Positions 1-11,251 of a stretch of 64,000 bases of DNA are shown here, piece after piece. Within the stretch, counting starts at the first letter, position 1. Each line of letters opens with the position of its first letter. Source of the stretch: Dermanyssus gallinae (lineage: Eukaryota; Arthropoda; Arachnida; Mesostigmata; Dermanyssidae). Made by a program: the position numbers and the translations under genes. The stretch is from positions 186,001 through 250,000 of the forward strand of contig QVRM01002436.1 in assembly GCA_003439945.1 (NCBI GenBank), given 5' to 3'. The notes under the pieces were generated by a model. It searched no databases. It saw nothing but the letters and a program-made list of their open reading frames with translations, and was not told where the DNA came from.

Positions 1-59
1 TTGCTCAGAAGTGGTATTTATCAGCAATTCTGAGAATGCTGAGAAATATACACACGGGC

Positions 60-1010
60 CAAAACGCTAATCAGTGGCAATGTTTATTGTGTGTATTCAG
101 TTTGGTTTAAAGAAAAGAAGAACACGAGGTTTGGCGATGTATAGGAAGCCGAAAGTAGAGAAGCAACGAATCTCCATCAAGCTCTGTGTTTGAAACTAAA
201 TATATGTTCTAATATGGTGGAAATGCTACAAACTGCTTATGGTGATTAAGGAGCGTCCCGAAACACTGTGTATACGTGGTACTGTCGACTTTGAGACGGA
301 CGTGACAAGACCCAAGATGACCTCCGTTCGGAAAGGCAATCCTCGACAGAAGAAAACGTTAAAAAAGTACTTAGCAGTCCCCGAATTACTATTAGGGAAA
401 TAGCTGAGGGATATGGGAAATTCTATGAATCAGTAGTTTTAGTTTTGACTGATATTTTACGCGTCAGAAGAACGGCAGCAAAGTTCGTTCCAAAAATGTA
501 GAATATCCAGCAAATGAATGTCCGTCGGGAAATGTTCGAATTTAACCTTCAGGCGGTAGCAGGAGACCCTGTATTGCTCCAGATGCTATTACAGTAGACG
601 TCTCATGGGCATATGGTTACGACTAACACCCAATTCTTTCAGTGAAGTTCCCAAAGATAGGGTCGATTGAAGAAATTGAGGCGGCGCGTATCCCAACACA
701 CCAAAGCACTTTTGACCGTTATTTTCCAACTACAAGAAAATCATCTTCCACGAGCGTATGCCACCCGGTTCTGTAATCAATAAAGAATACTGCTGCAAAA
801 TTTTAAGAAGATGTACGAGAACTCCCGACGCAAGAGGCTTGAACTCTGGGCAAATAGCTCTTGGAAGCGCACACTTGGATTTTAGATTATTTGATAAAAA
901 AGCTTTATATATTTCTGCAACGTCCCACTCTGTGCGATGTTTTCTGTTTCTCCGAAGGAGTCGCAGGTGCAACTCAACTAGATTCTGAATGACGCGTCTA
1001 AAAATATTTT
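60..1010 (+). pseudogene. Decayed mariner transposase relic (irritans-like)
   Basis: Translating the + strand in shifting frames gives a chain of matches to mariner transposases. The N-terminal helix-turn-helix part reads RITIREIAEGYGK and then RRTAAKFVPKM (about 385-500). Around 750-880 the segment FHERMPPGSVINKEY and a following MYENSRRKRLELW correspond to the catalytic-domain region that in intact elements precedes the second catalytic aspartate. Several stops and frame changes interrupt the chain and the catalytic DDD residues cannot all be placed, so the copy is dead. Terminal inverted repeats are not clear; the right side ends near a (TA)n tract at 1020. The family assignment rests on remembered irritans-type sequence. 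The copy looks much older than the mariner at 19632-20921. Confidence 0.6.
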
Positions 1011-1019
1011 AAAGTGTGG

Positions 1020-1020
1020 G

Positions 1021-1082
<62 letters not shown>
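1020..1082. repeat. (TA)n microsatellite
   Basis: A nearly pure TA dinucleotide run with one TG interruption, followed by a second shorter TA patch at about 1125-1155. It lies just right of the mariner relic. Confidence 0.95.
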
Positions 1083-1087
<5 letters not shown>

Positions 1088-1173
1088 TTATATATAACTA
1101 CTGGCGGCTAGGTATAATGATAATTATATATATATATATATAACTGTATATATAAAAATAATTATATATAACT

Positions 1174-1365
1174 AGTGGCGGCTTCGTCTAGGAGGCTAGT
1201 GCGCAAGTTATACTTGTTATCTACCGGGGTGTCACCGGTTCTATCACTGTTGTTTATCGAATTTTTCTAAGCGATGATCTTTGAAAATAAATAATGAGCC
1301 ATACCGCTGAAATGCAGTGATCATGCTGCCAATGCATGTTTGCTGGGCAACGATTATCGGGGAAA

Positions 1366-1409
<44 letters not shown>

Positions 1410-1425
1410 ATATGTCCGTTTATGC
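1174..1425 (+). mobile_element. SINE family B copy, with internal (TA)n expansion
   Basis: This tRNA-derived short element shares its layout with the copies at 6863-7047 (+), 3655-3830 (-) and 32868-33060 (-). The common landmarks are a head with GGCTAGTGCGC, a body with TTTGAGCGATG followed by an ATTGAGAAT-like block, and a tail reading GGGAAACTCTA. This copy is diverged. Its tail runs from AAACTC into a 38-base (TA)n tract at about 1370-1407, and SINE-like sequence (CAATATGTCCG) resumes after it. The tract is therefore inside the element. Limits are approximate. Confidence 0.6.
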
Positions 1426-2399
1426 TGCCGCTCCAAGCGGCCTCTAATGTAAACGTATATTTGCGTAGTTGATGCCAGCATGCCTCGCCATGCGGCCACC
1501 GTTATGGATGCATGAGAACGGATGCTGTGCCATAGCGTCCACTGGTTCTGCGTTTCCGCACCTATGGAGCTCTATCCACGTAGCGCCCAAGGTCGACACA
1601 AATCCTCATCGTAATATCGTCGAGCAAATCGCTGTGCGCAGTGGACGCTTTGGGAAGAGCGTTTAGTGCTGCTCAGCCAGAAGTGGCTTACAGTGCCATT
1701 GAACCGAAAACGAGAATGCCTTCTCGAACAGGGGAGTGAGTCTGTGCCATAAACAAATGTCTAAAAATGAACTAATCTAACTGTATGCGCAGGGTGTTCT
1801 TAGAGTTATCGTTTTAATTCAATAATATCATTCCATGTGCCTATGGAAAGCGGCGGACGTGAGGATACTGGCGTATGCAAACGCACTAACTGTGTGTTCA
1901 ATATCAGGGTGCCTAGTAAAAGAAAACAACGGTTCACAATCGTGTCAACAGCTTGCCTGACACCGTTTCCGCTATCGTCTACGGGTTTATCGAGAGCGAA
2001 CCGGGTTTGTTTCTCGATTGAGCTAGAAAAAAACATACGTTAATTATGCATTGCTTTTGAAATACTACCACTACAACGATGCTACACTCCATGATGACCC
2101 GCATAGCGTCAAATCCTATCTTACGGATAAATTACGTTGCAGCGAAATCGCATTCACAGTAGTACTGTGTTTGTCTGATGTGACCTCTATTAATATTAAC
2201 AAGTTAGTCTTAAGAGCAATAGGAACGACTCCCTGGGAAGAACCTCTCAAGTATGTAGCGGCGCTCTTTTAATCCCGTAAAATCTATCTTCTTCTTCATG
2301 GCTTTTCTTCGAAGACCACACAAGCGTTTCTCGACGAATCGTGACGATCATTCGCACTTCGAAAACCTCGCCTAGCGCACAGCATGGAAAACTTTTTTC
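1426..2399. other. Unassigned stretch
   Basis: No convincing exon, RNA gene or repeat was recognised. Reading frames on both strands are under 80 codons and overlap each other. Part of it may be the 3' continuation of the decayed retrotransposon on the minus strand at 2400-2960. Confidence 0.4.
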
Positions 2400-2960
2400 T
2401 TTTAGAGAAAGGATGAGGTGAACGCATTTAGGCCTTAGCCACAGCTATGGTATTGCAGTCTACTTGCGCTGTGTGGTACTCGAAGGGGAAATGAAGGGAG
2501 GACGCCGAAAGTGCCTTTTGTGTCCAATGCAGATGCATCTGGACATCGCCGTGTCCTGTCGGAAATTGCGTCAGCTCTCCCCCGGAGCGTTCCTTCTATT
2601 TTTGATTGACGGGATGATATCCCTGAAAGACGCTCCTGATCCGCCGTTTGGAATCCCGTTCCATTCGGCCTCATGTCGGGCTATCTACCGGAATTCTAAC
2701 GGCCATATATATGTTGCAAAGATTTCCGAAGGCCCAAGGACATATAACTCACATAGGTAGGTAAACGGCAGACACCTACTTTCGTCTAGCCGACTCGGTT
2801 CTTTACCCACTTGGAAAACTAGGAAGTTTTGACTTTGGCGAAACCCCGAGGGCATAAGAGGGCCTCTACAGAAGCTCGCTGCCAAGTAATTGTATTTGAT
2901 GCTAAAAACGGATTTCGTTCTGTTTTGTGGAATGCAACCAATGACGCCTCGGTCGACGCA
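2400..2960 (-). pseudogene. Decayed non-LTR reverse transcriptase fragment
   Basis: Read on the minus strand, 2885-2435 gives two consecutive pieces resembling the N-terminal half of a non-LTR reverse transcriptase. The first has a segment FLVFQVGKEPSRLDESR followed by YLCELYVLG, matching the LVLIPKxGK...YRPI-L-LxxLGK block. The second has ERLSGISSRQSK and then DASALDTKGTFGVL, matching the GFRxGRST and LDxxxAF blocks. The active-site YxDD motif was not found and the frames carry stops, so it is non-functional. The R1/I/jockey-type assignment is an inference from the block pattern. No tail or target duplication was identified. Confidence 0.45.
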
Positions 2961-3650
2961 AGAAATTTCCCCTTTTAAAGAAAAGGGCTCTTAGCCAGAG
3001 TAGCACATAAGCTTGTGTTGTCTGCTGCTTGTGTTTACTGAAATACAGCAGCGCAGATTATACGCAAACAGCTTTTAGAGAACGTCCAAAAGCTTATAGT
3101 GTTGGGCATAGCTCGCGCGTTCCATACAATAGCTACATTGACCACACAAATATTTGCTGAACAGACGCCCTGGCCTATCTCTGTGTTACCAAACTTGCTG
3201 TGTGCAGCCAGGCCAATGGCACTCGGCACCGTACATCGGACGGGAATAGAACGAGCTGTGATCCATGACAGAGAGCAGACATCTGAGATACTGAGCAAAT
3301 ACAATTATACCTAATCTCAGACATGAGTCTTTGTCCTACCATTGGATACTGACTGTACATGGCACTTCTAAAAGTACCGCCGTCATTGACAGCGAAAACT
3401 TCCGTCATTGCGCTCCGTGCGGCACTGGCGAAGTGGGCCTATGCTTAGGTTGTCAAGGTAAGCGTGTCAGGCCTCGTCCACAAGCTGCAGAAAGGGGGTT
3501 ACTTATTTTGATGAGTTGGACATCGACCAGATCGTCTAGATCGAGTCCGATACGTCAGACTGTTAACCAACTTAGTAACTTTAACCCAGTTTGCAAATCC
3601 ATAGAAAGACCGCCTCTGAAAGGCCGGGCATGCTGAGATGTCTAGGTTTT
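2961..3650. other. Unassigned stretch
   Basis: Contains overlapping open frames of 70-100 codons on both strands with no recognised domain. The + strand frame around 3370-3461 is rich in cysteine (CAPCG, then CLGC) and ends at a good splice-donor match (CAAG, then GTAAGC). I cannot tie it to a gene. Confidence 0.35.
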
Positions 3651-3654
3651 GTCC

Positions 3655-3830
3655 AACAGTCCTTTATGGCAGCAGCACGGCCGCTGGCTCTTAGCGGTGT
3701 ATGATTTATCATTTCTTCTTAATGAGCATCGCTCAAAAAGGGAATTCGACCAAAAACAGAAATTGAACCGCCAACGCCCAGCAGATGACAATCATGGTGA
3801 GAACGCACTAGCACTCTAGACCGCGAGTTG
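3655..3830 (-). mobile_element. SINE family B copy
   Basis: The reverse complement carries the family B landmarks: a B-box-like GGTTCAATTTC, then TTTTTGAGCGATGCTCATTAAG, then a CGCTAAGAGCCAGCGGCCG-type block. It is the reverse-orientation counterpart of the copies at 6863 and 1174. Limits are approximate and no target duplication was found. Confidence 0.6.
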
Positions 3831-3869
3831 TAGAGCAACAACAACACGTGCTAGCGACAAAACGGTCAA

Positions 3870-4105
3870 GTCAGCGGCAGCAATAACAACAATAATAAAG
3901 ATCGCAGAAACACGACAACGATACCGCAACAACAAAAAAAACTCTTATTAATACCAAAAGCAAAAATGACAATGACAACAACAACAGCAATAACAAAAAC
4001 AACAACAACGACAACAACAACAACAACAACAACAGAAGCAACCACTGCAATAGCAACAGCATTCTTATTCAGCAACAACAATAACAACAATAACACAACT
4101 GAATG
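3870..4105. repeat. (CAA)n-rich imperfect triplet repeat
   Basis: Long CAA/AAC-rich tract with interruptions; the purest part is near 4000-4035. Poly-Thr or poly-Val/Leu reading frames through it are artefacts of the repeat. Confidence 0.85.
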
Positions 4106-4379
4106 CCAAGAAAAGCAGAGCAACGACACACGTCGAAAACAAGTGGCGACGCACGCATAACCTGTCTATCTGTCCGTGTGCGCGAGGTCTACTACACATT
4201 TTCGATGAGCTGCTGATTGATATAGCTTGTAATTTGCGACAATGAGTGCTGATGTCGATGTGCGTCGTTGTGATGAAGTAGGTTCGGGTAGAGAGAGGGT
4301 TGTTTGTTGATTCATGCTCTTCAAGTTCGTCTTCTTGCTTACGACAAGTTTTGGCTTTGTGTGGCGTTGGCATGTAATG

Positions 4380-5030
4380 CGACCATCATCATCAACAACA
4401 CCACCATCACGATCATTAGCATCATCATCGTCCATCGTCGTCGTCATCATCATCATCATCATCATCATTAGCTTCAATATCACCCCCTTAGCATCATTGT
4501 GTTGGCAATTGCCTTCGTTTTCGCTATTATTGTCGTCGTGCTACCATGCTCGGTTGGTTGCTGGTGGCCATTGGTGGTCTAACGCTGTTTGTGCTGTCAG
4601 CAGAGGCCGCGTCGAGTCGATATGTAGACGAAGATCATGGCCACATTAGCGCTGATGCATGCTGACGCTGCGGTTTCTGTCGCTGCCGCCTGCGTGAACG
4701 CTTGCGCCATTAACTATGCAAACGCAAGGCCCGTGTTCGAAGCTGTTAGCTCTTCGACGCAGCCAGTCGACGTAGTAGAAGATGAAATCTGCCCGTACTA
4801 CGATAGTAGTGGTAACAGCATCACGAGTCGCAAGAGAGTTGCATACGCATGTCATGCGTGATTGGCATAGATCGTCACGCAAAACGACGATGACGACGAC
4901 GACAACGATGGCGACAACAACAACAACAACAACAACAACAACAGATCGAACGATCAGATCGGCACGCCAAGAAACGCCGGCATATGTTGACCTCTGAACT
5001 CACGTTCTCCCTCTATGCCTGAAAGATAGG
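4380..5030. other. Triplet-repeat patches and GC-richer sequence, no gene recognised
   Basis: Contains a (CAT)n patch at about 4437-4470 and a (GAC/AAC)n patch at about 4880-4943. Between them is GC-richer, low-repeat sequence with a 74-codon + strand frame at 4637-4861 of no recognisable family. This could be 5' sequence of a transcript, but nothing supports it directly. Confidence 0.35.
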
Positions 5031-5031
5031 C

Positions 5032-5083
<52 letters not shown>

Positions 5084-5114
5084 GTATATATTTATGTATA
5101 TATATATAAAGGCC
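5029..5114. repeat. (TA)n microsatellite inside a larger palindrome
   Basis: A (TA)n tract with a few interruptions is bounded on the left by GGCCTTTATA and on the right by TATAAAGGCC. The whole segment is therefore close to one self-complementary unit. Confidence 0.85.
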
Positions 5115-6860
5115 GATCCTTCTTTCTTGCCAATCGATCGCAATCGTTGCCTCTCTGCGGTAGTTATCTATCGTCGCTCTCTTTCTCTTCTTCCCTCGCT
5201 CGCTCGATCTGTTTATGTTTACGATCGCTCGCGGGCCGCGTGAGAAGACGGTATCGGGTGACCGGTTTGAGCGCGTGGACGAGATTACGCTGTTCGCTGT
5301 GCTGAAAGCCTGTGAACGACGTCTAAAGACAGCCGACGATGAGCGCACCGAGTCAACCAACGGAGCTCGGCTAGCTAAAAATAGACTAAGACCCCAGCCG
5401 CTCGTAGTAGCCCCGTAGTATGGAAGCTGTGGTGATGGCGATGACCTGGCTAGTGAGACACCCTCGAAGTAGTTCTGCCTGCCTGTCTGCCTGTTCGCCT
5501 GCGAGGTTCAACGCAATAACGGTCGATCAAGACACTAGCGCACAGCGGCCACATTAGCAGCAGGGACTTCAGCAGCAACAACAACAATAAATACTCTATC
5601 GACACAAAATCCACCATCGACATAAACAAACAGGGAAAACTCGGAGGCGCTATCGCAATTCAAGGCGCAGCTTGAAAAAAAATCGATGGCGACAATAGCA
5701 GCAACAACTACAATCTACTTATAAGACTATCGTCTGGACAAGTTTGGTGAAGTTTGTCGTACCAAAATAAACGTCGGTCGACATACATACGTCCTCGTCA
5801 AGTTGGCTCAAACAACAAAATGCCTGAATTCTGCTGACCACCTCTATTCGCTGAGTAGAAAGGATCAGAGTCGTGGCAACGATTTTACCTTCGGATAATT
5901 TTACCACCTCAAAGAAACGGCGTTAACGCTGGATTACACCCCTAATTAGCTGCCTAGAAGGGCCTTGCTCGGCAATCAATCGTAAAAGATACTTTGATTC
6001 GTTCCAAGGTCAGCCCAGTCACCTTAATTAACTGCCGCAAACACAGCGTTTCATTAGGCCGCCCCTCGTCTCATTGACGAGCGGGCTCTGCAGGTGTTTA
6101 CATTCGCAATTAAAGCTATATGAATATAAAGTAACTACAATGGGTAATGATATCTCAAGACGTTAGAGACGCAATAACGCCCACCCTAAGGCTTCCCCAG
6201 TCATTCAGGAGCCGTTTTTGTGGGACTTCACTTGCTTTACGAACTCGATATTTTGCATTAGTTTTTTTAAGCAAATACTATTGCTTTTGTTGTTCCATAA
6301 TCATCAGCTTATCTTCGGGACAGAATGAATACAATTAAAAAATGTTAAGCATTACGTGTCGCTTTGAAATACTTTGGGAAACATGTGACATGGGTCCTAG
6401 AAGTAAGGGATGCGGGTCACTTGAAGAGGTAAAATAAACATAAAAGACAACAAGGTATACTAGGTGTAGGTCAAAATTCGAGTTTTATTGTCAAGTCCGT
6501 AATAACCGCCGCCACAACGCACCCGATACACTCTAAGCTATTATCGCTGATGAAATAGCTATTGCAAGGAGCAAAGGTAAATAAACGGCACATTCCAACA
6601 GAATGTAGTGATGTGTTCAACAGCACCCTGGACGACATCTGATTGCAAAATGATTAATCATAATAAAACCGACTCCTAGAATGCGTATGAGAAAATTTTA
6701 ATTACCTAAATATAACCAAGGCGGTTGTAACGTGTTATGCCGCCGAAAATTATCCAGCTCACGGCCGGTCTGTTGTTTGGGCCGGTCGCTTGCGTCGTCC
6801 CTGGAGTGGACGTGGACGGGGAAATTTTTGGCAAGTGGTTCAACGTGACTTGGAATGAAG
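5115..6860. other. Unassigned stretch
   Basis: No gene, RNA or mobile element recognised. It includes CAA-rich patches near 5570-5590 and otherwise unremarkable sequence. A 67-codon + strand frame at 5215-5418 has no recognised domain. Confidence 0.4.
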
Positions 6861-6862
6861 GC

Positions 6863-7047
6863 GAGTGGCGGCGTAGGGGGCTAGTGCGCTTGTCGCCGAT
6901 TCGATCCCCGTGGCTGATTGAATCTTCTTTGAGCGATGCTGCCCATTGAGAATAGATCACAAACTATACCGCTGCGGAGAGTCCGTGGCTGTGCTGGTGT
7001 CACAAGGACTGTTAGGGAAACTCTATGTAGATATGTCAACATATCCG
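6863..7047 (+). mobile_element. SINE family B copy
   Basis: This is the clearest family B copy. The tRNA-like head has GGGGGCTAGTGCGCTTG and a B box GATTCGATCCC. The body reads CTTTGAGCGATGCTGCCC and ATTGAGAATAG, then GCTGGTGTCACAAGGACTG and the tail GGGAAACTCTATGTAGATA. In the copy at 1174, the position equivalent to this AT-rich tail is expanded to (TA)n. No target duplication was resolved. Confidence 0.7.
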
Positions 7048-8160
7048 GGCGTCAGTGCCCTTAAAATATGCCTTTTGGCAATTCCAAGCCCGTAGGAGAC
7101 GGAGGATGGTCTAGAAGTTAAATCGACCTTCTTAAAAAAAATGTTTCAATTTTAAGTGTGACGGCAAGGTGCTAACGGTGTTAGTGCCTCTAGCTGCAGT
7201 TCTCGTGGTTCGTCGTAACGTCCTCTCTGCACATACAGACTAACTACCCAAGGCGACGGCAGCCTGAGCATCCAGTTCAACCATTCTCTTATATACCACC
7301 GCTGGCCCGCATATGCACGATAGTTCTTCGGCGCCACTGCGCGTTCGCGTTTGCATGCACAAATGCAAGGCACTCTCCGCACCTACTGCGGTAGGCATTT
7401 GATGATGTGTGAAGCGAGGGCGTCGCATGCTTTACGGCAATACGTATGCTGCTACCAGCGGCGACTGGTCAGCACGACTCCAAGGCTCCTTGGCGCCGGT
7501 AGGTCACGGCCCACGGTCACGATACCTCCTGTCATCTGCCGCCCGGTCATACATGTACTGTACGGGCGTAATGGTTCAGTGGCTGTGGCGCCTAAGGTCG
7601 CAACATGCATGTCGTTAAGAGTAGGCATCCAATCTAGACCTGCAGCCAAGCGAGACCTCTACTTGTACAAGTGCAGGCGCGGTTCCTGCACTGTTACTGT
7701 CACTGGCAACGTATAAAGGCGTGAGCAGGGCCACGTTTGAGGCTGACTACGTGCAAGGCTTGACTGATTGACGGGTTTAAGAACGGATCGAGCCGAGCGA
7801 GCTCTGCGATAAACATTTAGGACATCAATAAAGCCAACTACTATAGCAGGAGAATGTTGAAAGGGCCATGAGGACAACATGGCTCGGAGGACAACATCGA
7901 TGGTTTGAGTCGTCAAATCGAGTCTTTACCCTGTAAGATGCTCGCTACCGGAGGGAAAATACTTATTACAAACAGTGCAGGTGAATGCACGAATGCAATA
8001 CCTTGCCTGTTCGGCGTTACGGTCAGCATTGACTTGAGCGGTATCGCTGACCTGAAGCGCGTCCTTTCGATAGCACTAGCTGCGAAACAGTTAGAAATGG
8101 AAAACTCGAAATGCCGTTGTAGCTGATAATACGATGTTGTATGTGGTTAGTTCTATGCAG
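7048..8160. other. Unassigned stretch
   Basis: GC-richer than its surroundings between 7150 and 7740, with overlapping open frames on both strands (the longest is 121 codons on + from 7351). No domain, splice pattern or repeat relationship was recognised. Confidence 0.35.
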
Positions 8161-8165
8161 TAGTA

Positions 8166-8290
8166 GCGGGGGGGGGGGGGGGAGGCTAACGTTCGATTTG
8201 GTTAGAGCGTTTTAGAAGGCATTGTCGTCTGGGATCGAATCTTGCCAGAATTTATTTGATTGTTTGACCACATTTTTGATTGTTATATCG
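8166..8290 (+). repeat. G-run followed by a tRNA-like (possible SINE) segment
   Basis: A run of about 15 G at 8168-8182 is followed by a segment with an A-box-like TGGTTAGAGCG and a B-box-like GGATCGAATC about 35 bases later, the spacing expected in a tRNA-derived promoter. No acceptor stem is evident and there is no close match to the other SINE families here, so this is a relic at best. Confidence 0.35.
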
Positions 8291-8868
8291 GGTTGAGCAT
8301 TGCCCTGCTGATGCATATTTTTGCTGGAGAACAACGCCCGGATAAGTCCAATAAGATGTGTGCTCTAAAAGAAGCCAACAGGTATACCCAAAGTGATAGT
8401 ATATAGTAGTCTCCTGCCAGCCAACACGCTGAACATGTGGGTTCGATTATACCTAGTCCTAAAGTACGCGCTTTTGCACCGTACCCCAGAAGTCTTCGTC
8501 TCTTGCTCAATGTTTTGCTGAGCACTGGGGTCAGGCGCGCATATCCTGAGATGTTTGTATTCCCAGAAAAGTTACTACCAACACCCGACCAGCTGTAATG
8601 GCAAAAGCTCTAAATGACAGGAAATTCCCCCAAGAATAAGACTCGTGTTTAGAATATGTGGCTTTTAGCACACAGAGGTCTAGCATCACGTACGCCCTAT
8701 TACCGTCGCTGGTGTCGTTGTCCTGACTTCACTAGTAGCCCTATTTATTTTTCTCGTAGCCGTGCGAGCCTACTGCTGAATGTAAACACCCACACGATGA
8801 TAAAGCATAATTTATTCATCAATTCATATCACAATGTACAACACTCACATATATCTGAAAAGACATTG

Positions 8869-8881
8869 TATATATATATAC

Positions 8882-8932
<51 letters not shown>

Positions 8933-8945
8933 TATATACATATAC

Positions 8946-8993
<48 letters not shown>

Positions 8994-9018
8994 TTATATA
9001 TAAATATACATATATATG
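8869..9018. repeat. Compound (TA)n microsatellite
   Basis: About 150 bases of TA runs broken by CATT, CAT and AAAT interruptions. It yields long Ile/Tyr-rich false reading frames on both strands. Confidence 0.95.
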
Positions 9019-11192
9019 GAAGCGTAACCGAAGGATATGCGCCCGAAGGGGCACTTCTCGAATGAATAAACCGGCCGTTAGCCCAGTCCAAAGAGTGATT
9101 TTCAAGCGTGTACAACGAGTGGCACAGATAAACGCATCGGCAATCTCTCTCGCCTCGATGAGTCGTTACGTGCCTTCTAATATTAAGGGCATTTTCATCC
9201 ATAAACTCAATAGCGGGCGAGCTGCACGGACGCTGTACTAAATAAAGACCAGGCAAACATGGGGAGATAAGGAGGGAGGAAGGGAGGGAGAAAAAAGAAA
9301 GAGAAGGAGGAACCGAAGACCGAAACACAGAGGTCCCAAGATAGAGGCGAAGCAGAAAAAGAAGAAATAGGAGAGCGGGAGACATGACAGAAACATTTTG
9401 GAGCTTCGAAGGTCATTCATGTTGGAGAGTGCCCCAAGGTCCGGCTGCTGTTACCGCTGCTGCACCCGGAACCGCCAATATTGCAACAACCAGCACTACA
9501 CCTAAACCTACTACAACATCGATTGTGCGACCTTTGATATTCTTCGAGCACACGTTATCGAAAAGTCGACTAAAGGTATCAAGCCAGCCAGTGCGAAGGT
9601 CCACCGCCCTCACAACGTCAACTGACCCTCTTTGCACCCGCCAATAAAAAGTTGCTGTTCATACTATTAGGACAAATATTGTAGAAAAAAATGATCATAG
9701 TGTTATTACTACTACTAGGACTTCTACTTTGCTACCGCGACACGACTTACGCCTTTTTCTAATTAAATATATACGTTACAACAGTTCCCATCAAAACTAC
9801 GTTCGTTTTACTTTGTTGCGCGGTTTTTATTATCACTACTAATACTATTTCTACTACTGCCTGTTGAATGGATAGAGCCACTAAAAACAACCGCTTGTAT
9901 TCACTATGCATCGTGCAATATTTCCTATTGTTAACATTGTTTCTAATCTTTGCCTACATTTATGCTCTGCTACTCTTAGCTTTGCCGCCGCTACTATTAG
10001 AGGGCCGAAGCTGTCCCTGCCATATATATATATATATATATAAATATAATTTTATATACGTGCCGTTATAGCTGCTGCCGTTCAGCGACATCAAAACGAA
10101 CCGAACTCAAATGATCGACCGGCGCATCCAGAGAAGGAGCAACTGTGTGCGTGTTTATAACTTGTTTACGCTCTGCGTATGAGTTCGAGCCAGAGCTACA
10201 CGCCGTCGCTGTACAGCGGAACGAGAGCTATTATGAGACTGATTCTAGCCCAGGCTGCACGCGGCGTGTCGTGCCAACGACAAAAGATTGGCAACGGGTC
10301 ACGGTGCCTGGTCCTGCTTCTGGTCGTCCTTCGATTCCTCTGCCTCTCCTGTTGATTCTTTGATTAAAACCTATATCGGTGCTATGCTTTTTGTCTGCCT
10401 ACCTGCCTGTCGCTAGGAGAGCACCAAATGTCGACACTGAGCTCAAACGTATGTGTATTTATGACTATAAGTACGTATATGTATATTTGTGGGCAACAAA
10501 GCCATCGCCGCCATGCTGGCCAAATTGACAGACCTGTTTCGTCGCAAAACCGCCACCGCCGTCTACGTTTATGGTTCTAGTTTTTGAAGCGAGGTCGCTC
10601 GCCGTAAAGCTGAAGGATCATTCCATAAAGCCCGCTCCGGGCTTCTAGGTCTTCCGTCGAATCGCAGCAAAAATCTGTCTCTAGGGCAATACTAGCACCA
10701 TCTCTGAGGGGTTCTTGCAATTTTGGGAGGTGCCAAAGATAATGTTTAAGCTAGATTTCTGCAATGCAGTTAACAGAGAGTTTGCAGAGATCATCTTCTA
10801 GGAGCGGCTAAAGACTTGGCTCCGGGCATATGCTACTACGTCAAGCTGGCGTAGAACGAGCCATTCCATTCGCATTATTTTACGGAAAATTGCATTGTTG
10901 CAATCCAGGCGGGGCATGCCTCCCGTACAGTTAAAGTAAAAAAGCAAACGCAGTATTTATTTTTCGGGAATCCATTGAATTTCCGGACAGGTCCATAAGC
11001 GCCGAGAGAACAATGGACAGTGTTTGCAAGCACTTGAGTTTTTATTCGTGTTTTTAAAAATACAATTCTCTTGTATGAACGTTTCAAGCAAGCACTTGAG
11101 TTGTCAACTGGTGACGGGCAACTCGGTAAATTTCTTGAGTTGTGATTGGAAATTCATGGGGGAATCTGGCTGCTGTGACCAGCTGATCAGTG

Positions 11193-11195
<3 letters not shown>
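9019..11195. other. Unassigned stretch
   Basis: Holds a purine-rich patch (GGGAGGAAGG-type) at about 9262-9375, a short (TA)n at 10022-10042 and unremarkable sequence. A 40-codon + strand frame beginning near 10232 has a hydrophobic core (CLVLLLVVLRF). It could be a signal-peptide exon but has no supporting splice site. Confidence 0.35.

Positions 11196-11249
<54 letters not shown>
11196..11249. repeat. (TA)n microsatellite
   Basis: Pure TA run, about 27 units. Confidence 0.95.

Positions 11250-11251
<2 letters not shown>

Noticed and set aside
4637..4861. Alanine-rich 74-codon + strand frame
   Set aside because: Low-complexity composition and an overlapping minus-strand frame of similar length; no family recognised.
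8425..8470. B-box-like GGGTTCGATTATA
   Set aside because: No A box at tRNA-like spacing and no similarity to the SINE families in the window.
8834..9385. Long reading frames made of alternating Ile and Tyr, here and at many other places
   Set aside because: They are translations of (TA)n microsatellites and carry no gene signal.
10232..10363. 40-codon frame with a hydrophobic core as the channel's signal-peptide exon
   Set aside because: It ends in a stop with no donor before it, so it cannot be joined to later exons on present evidence.
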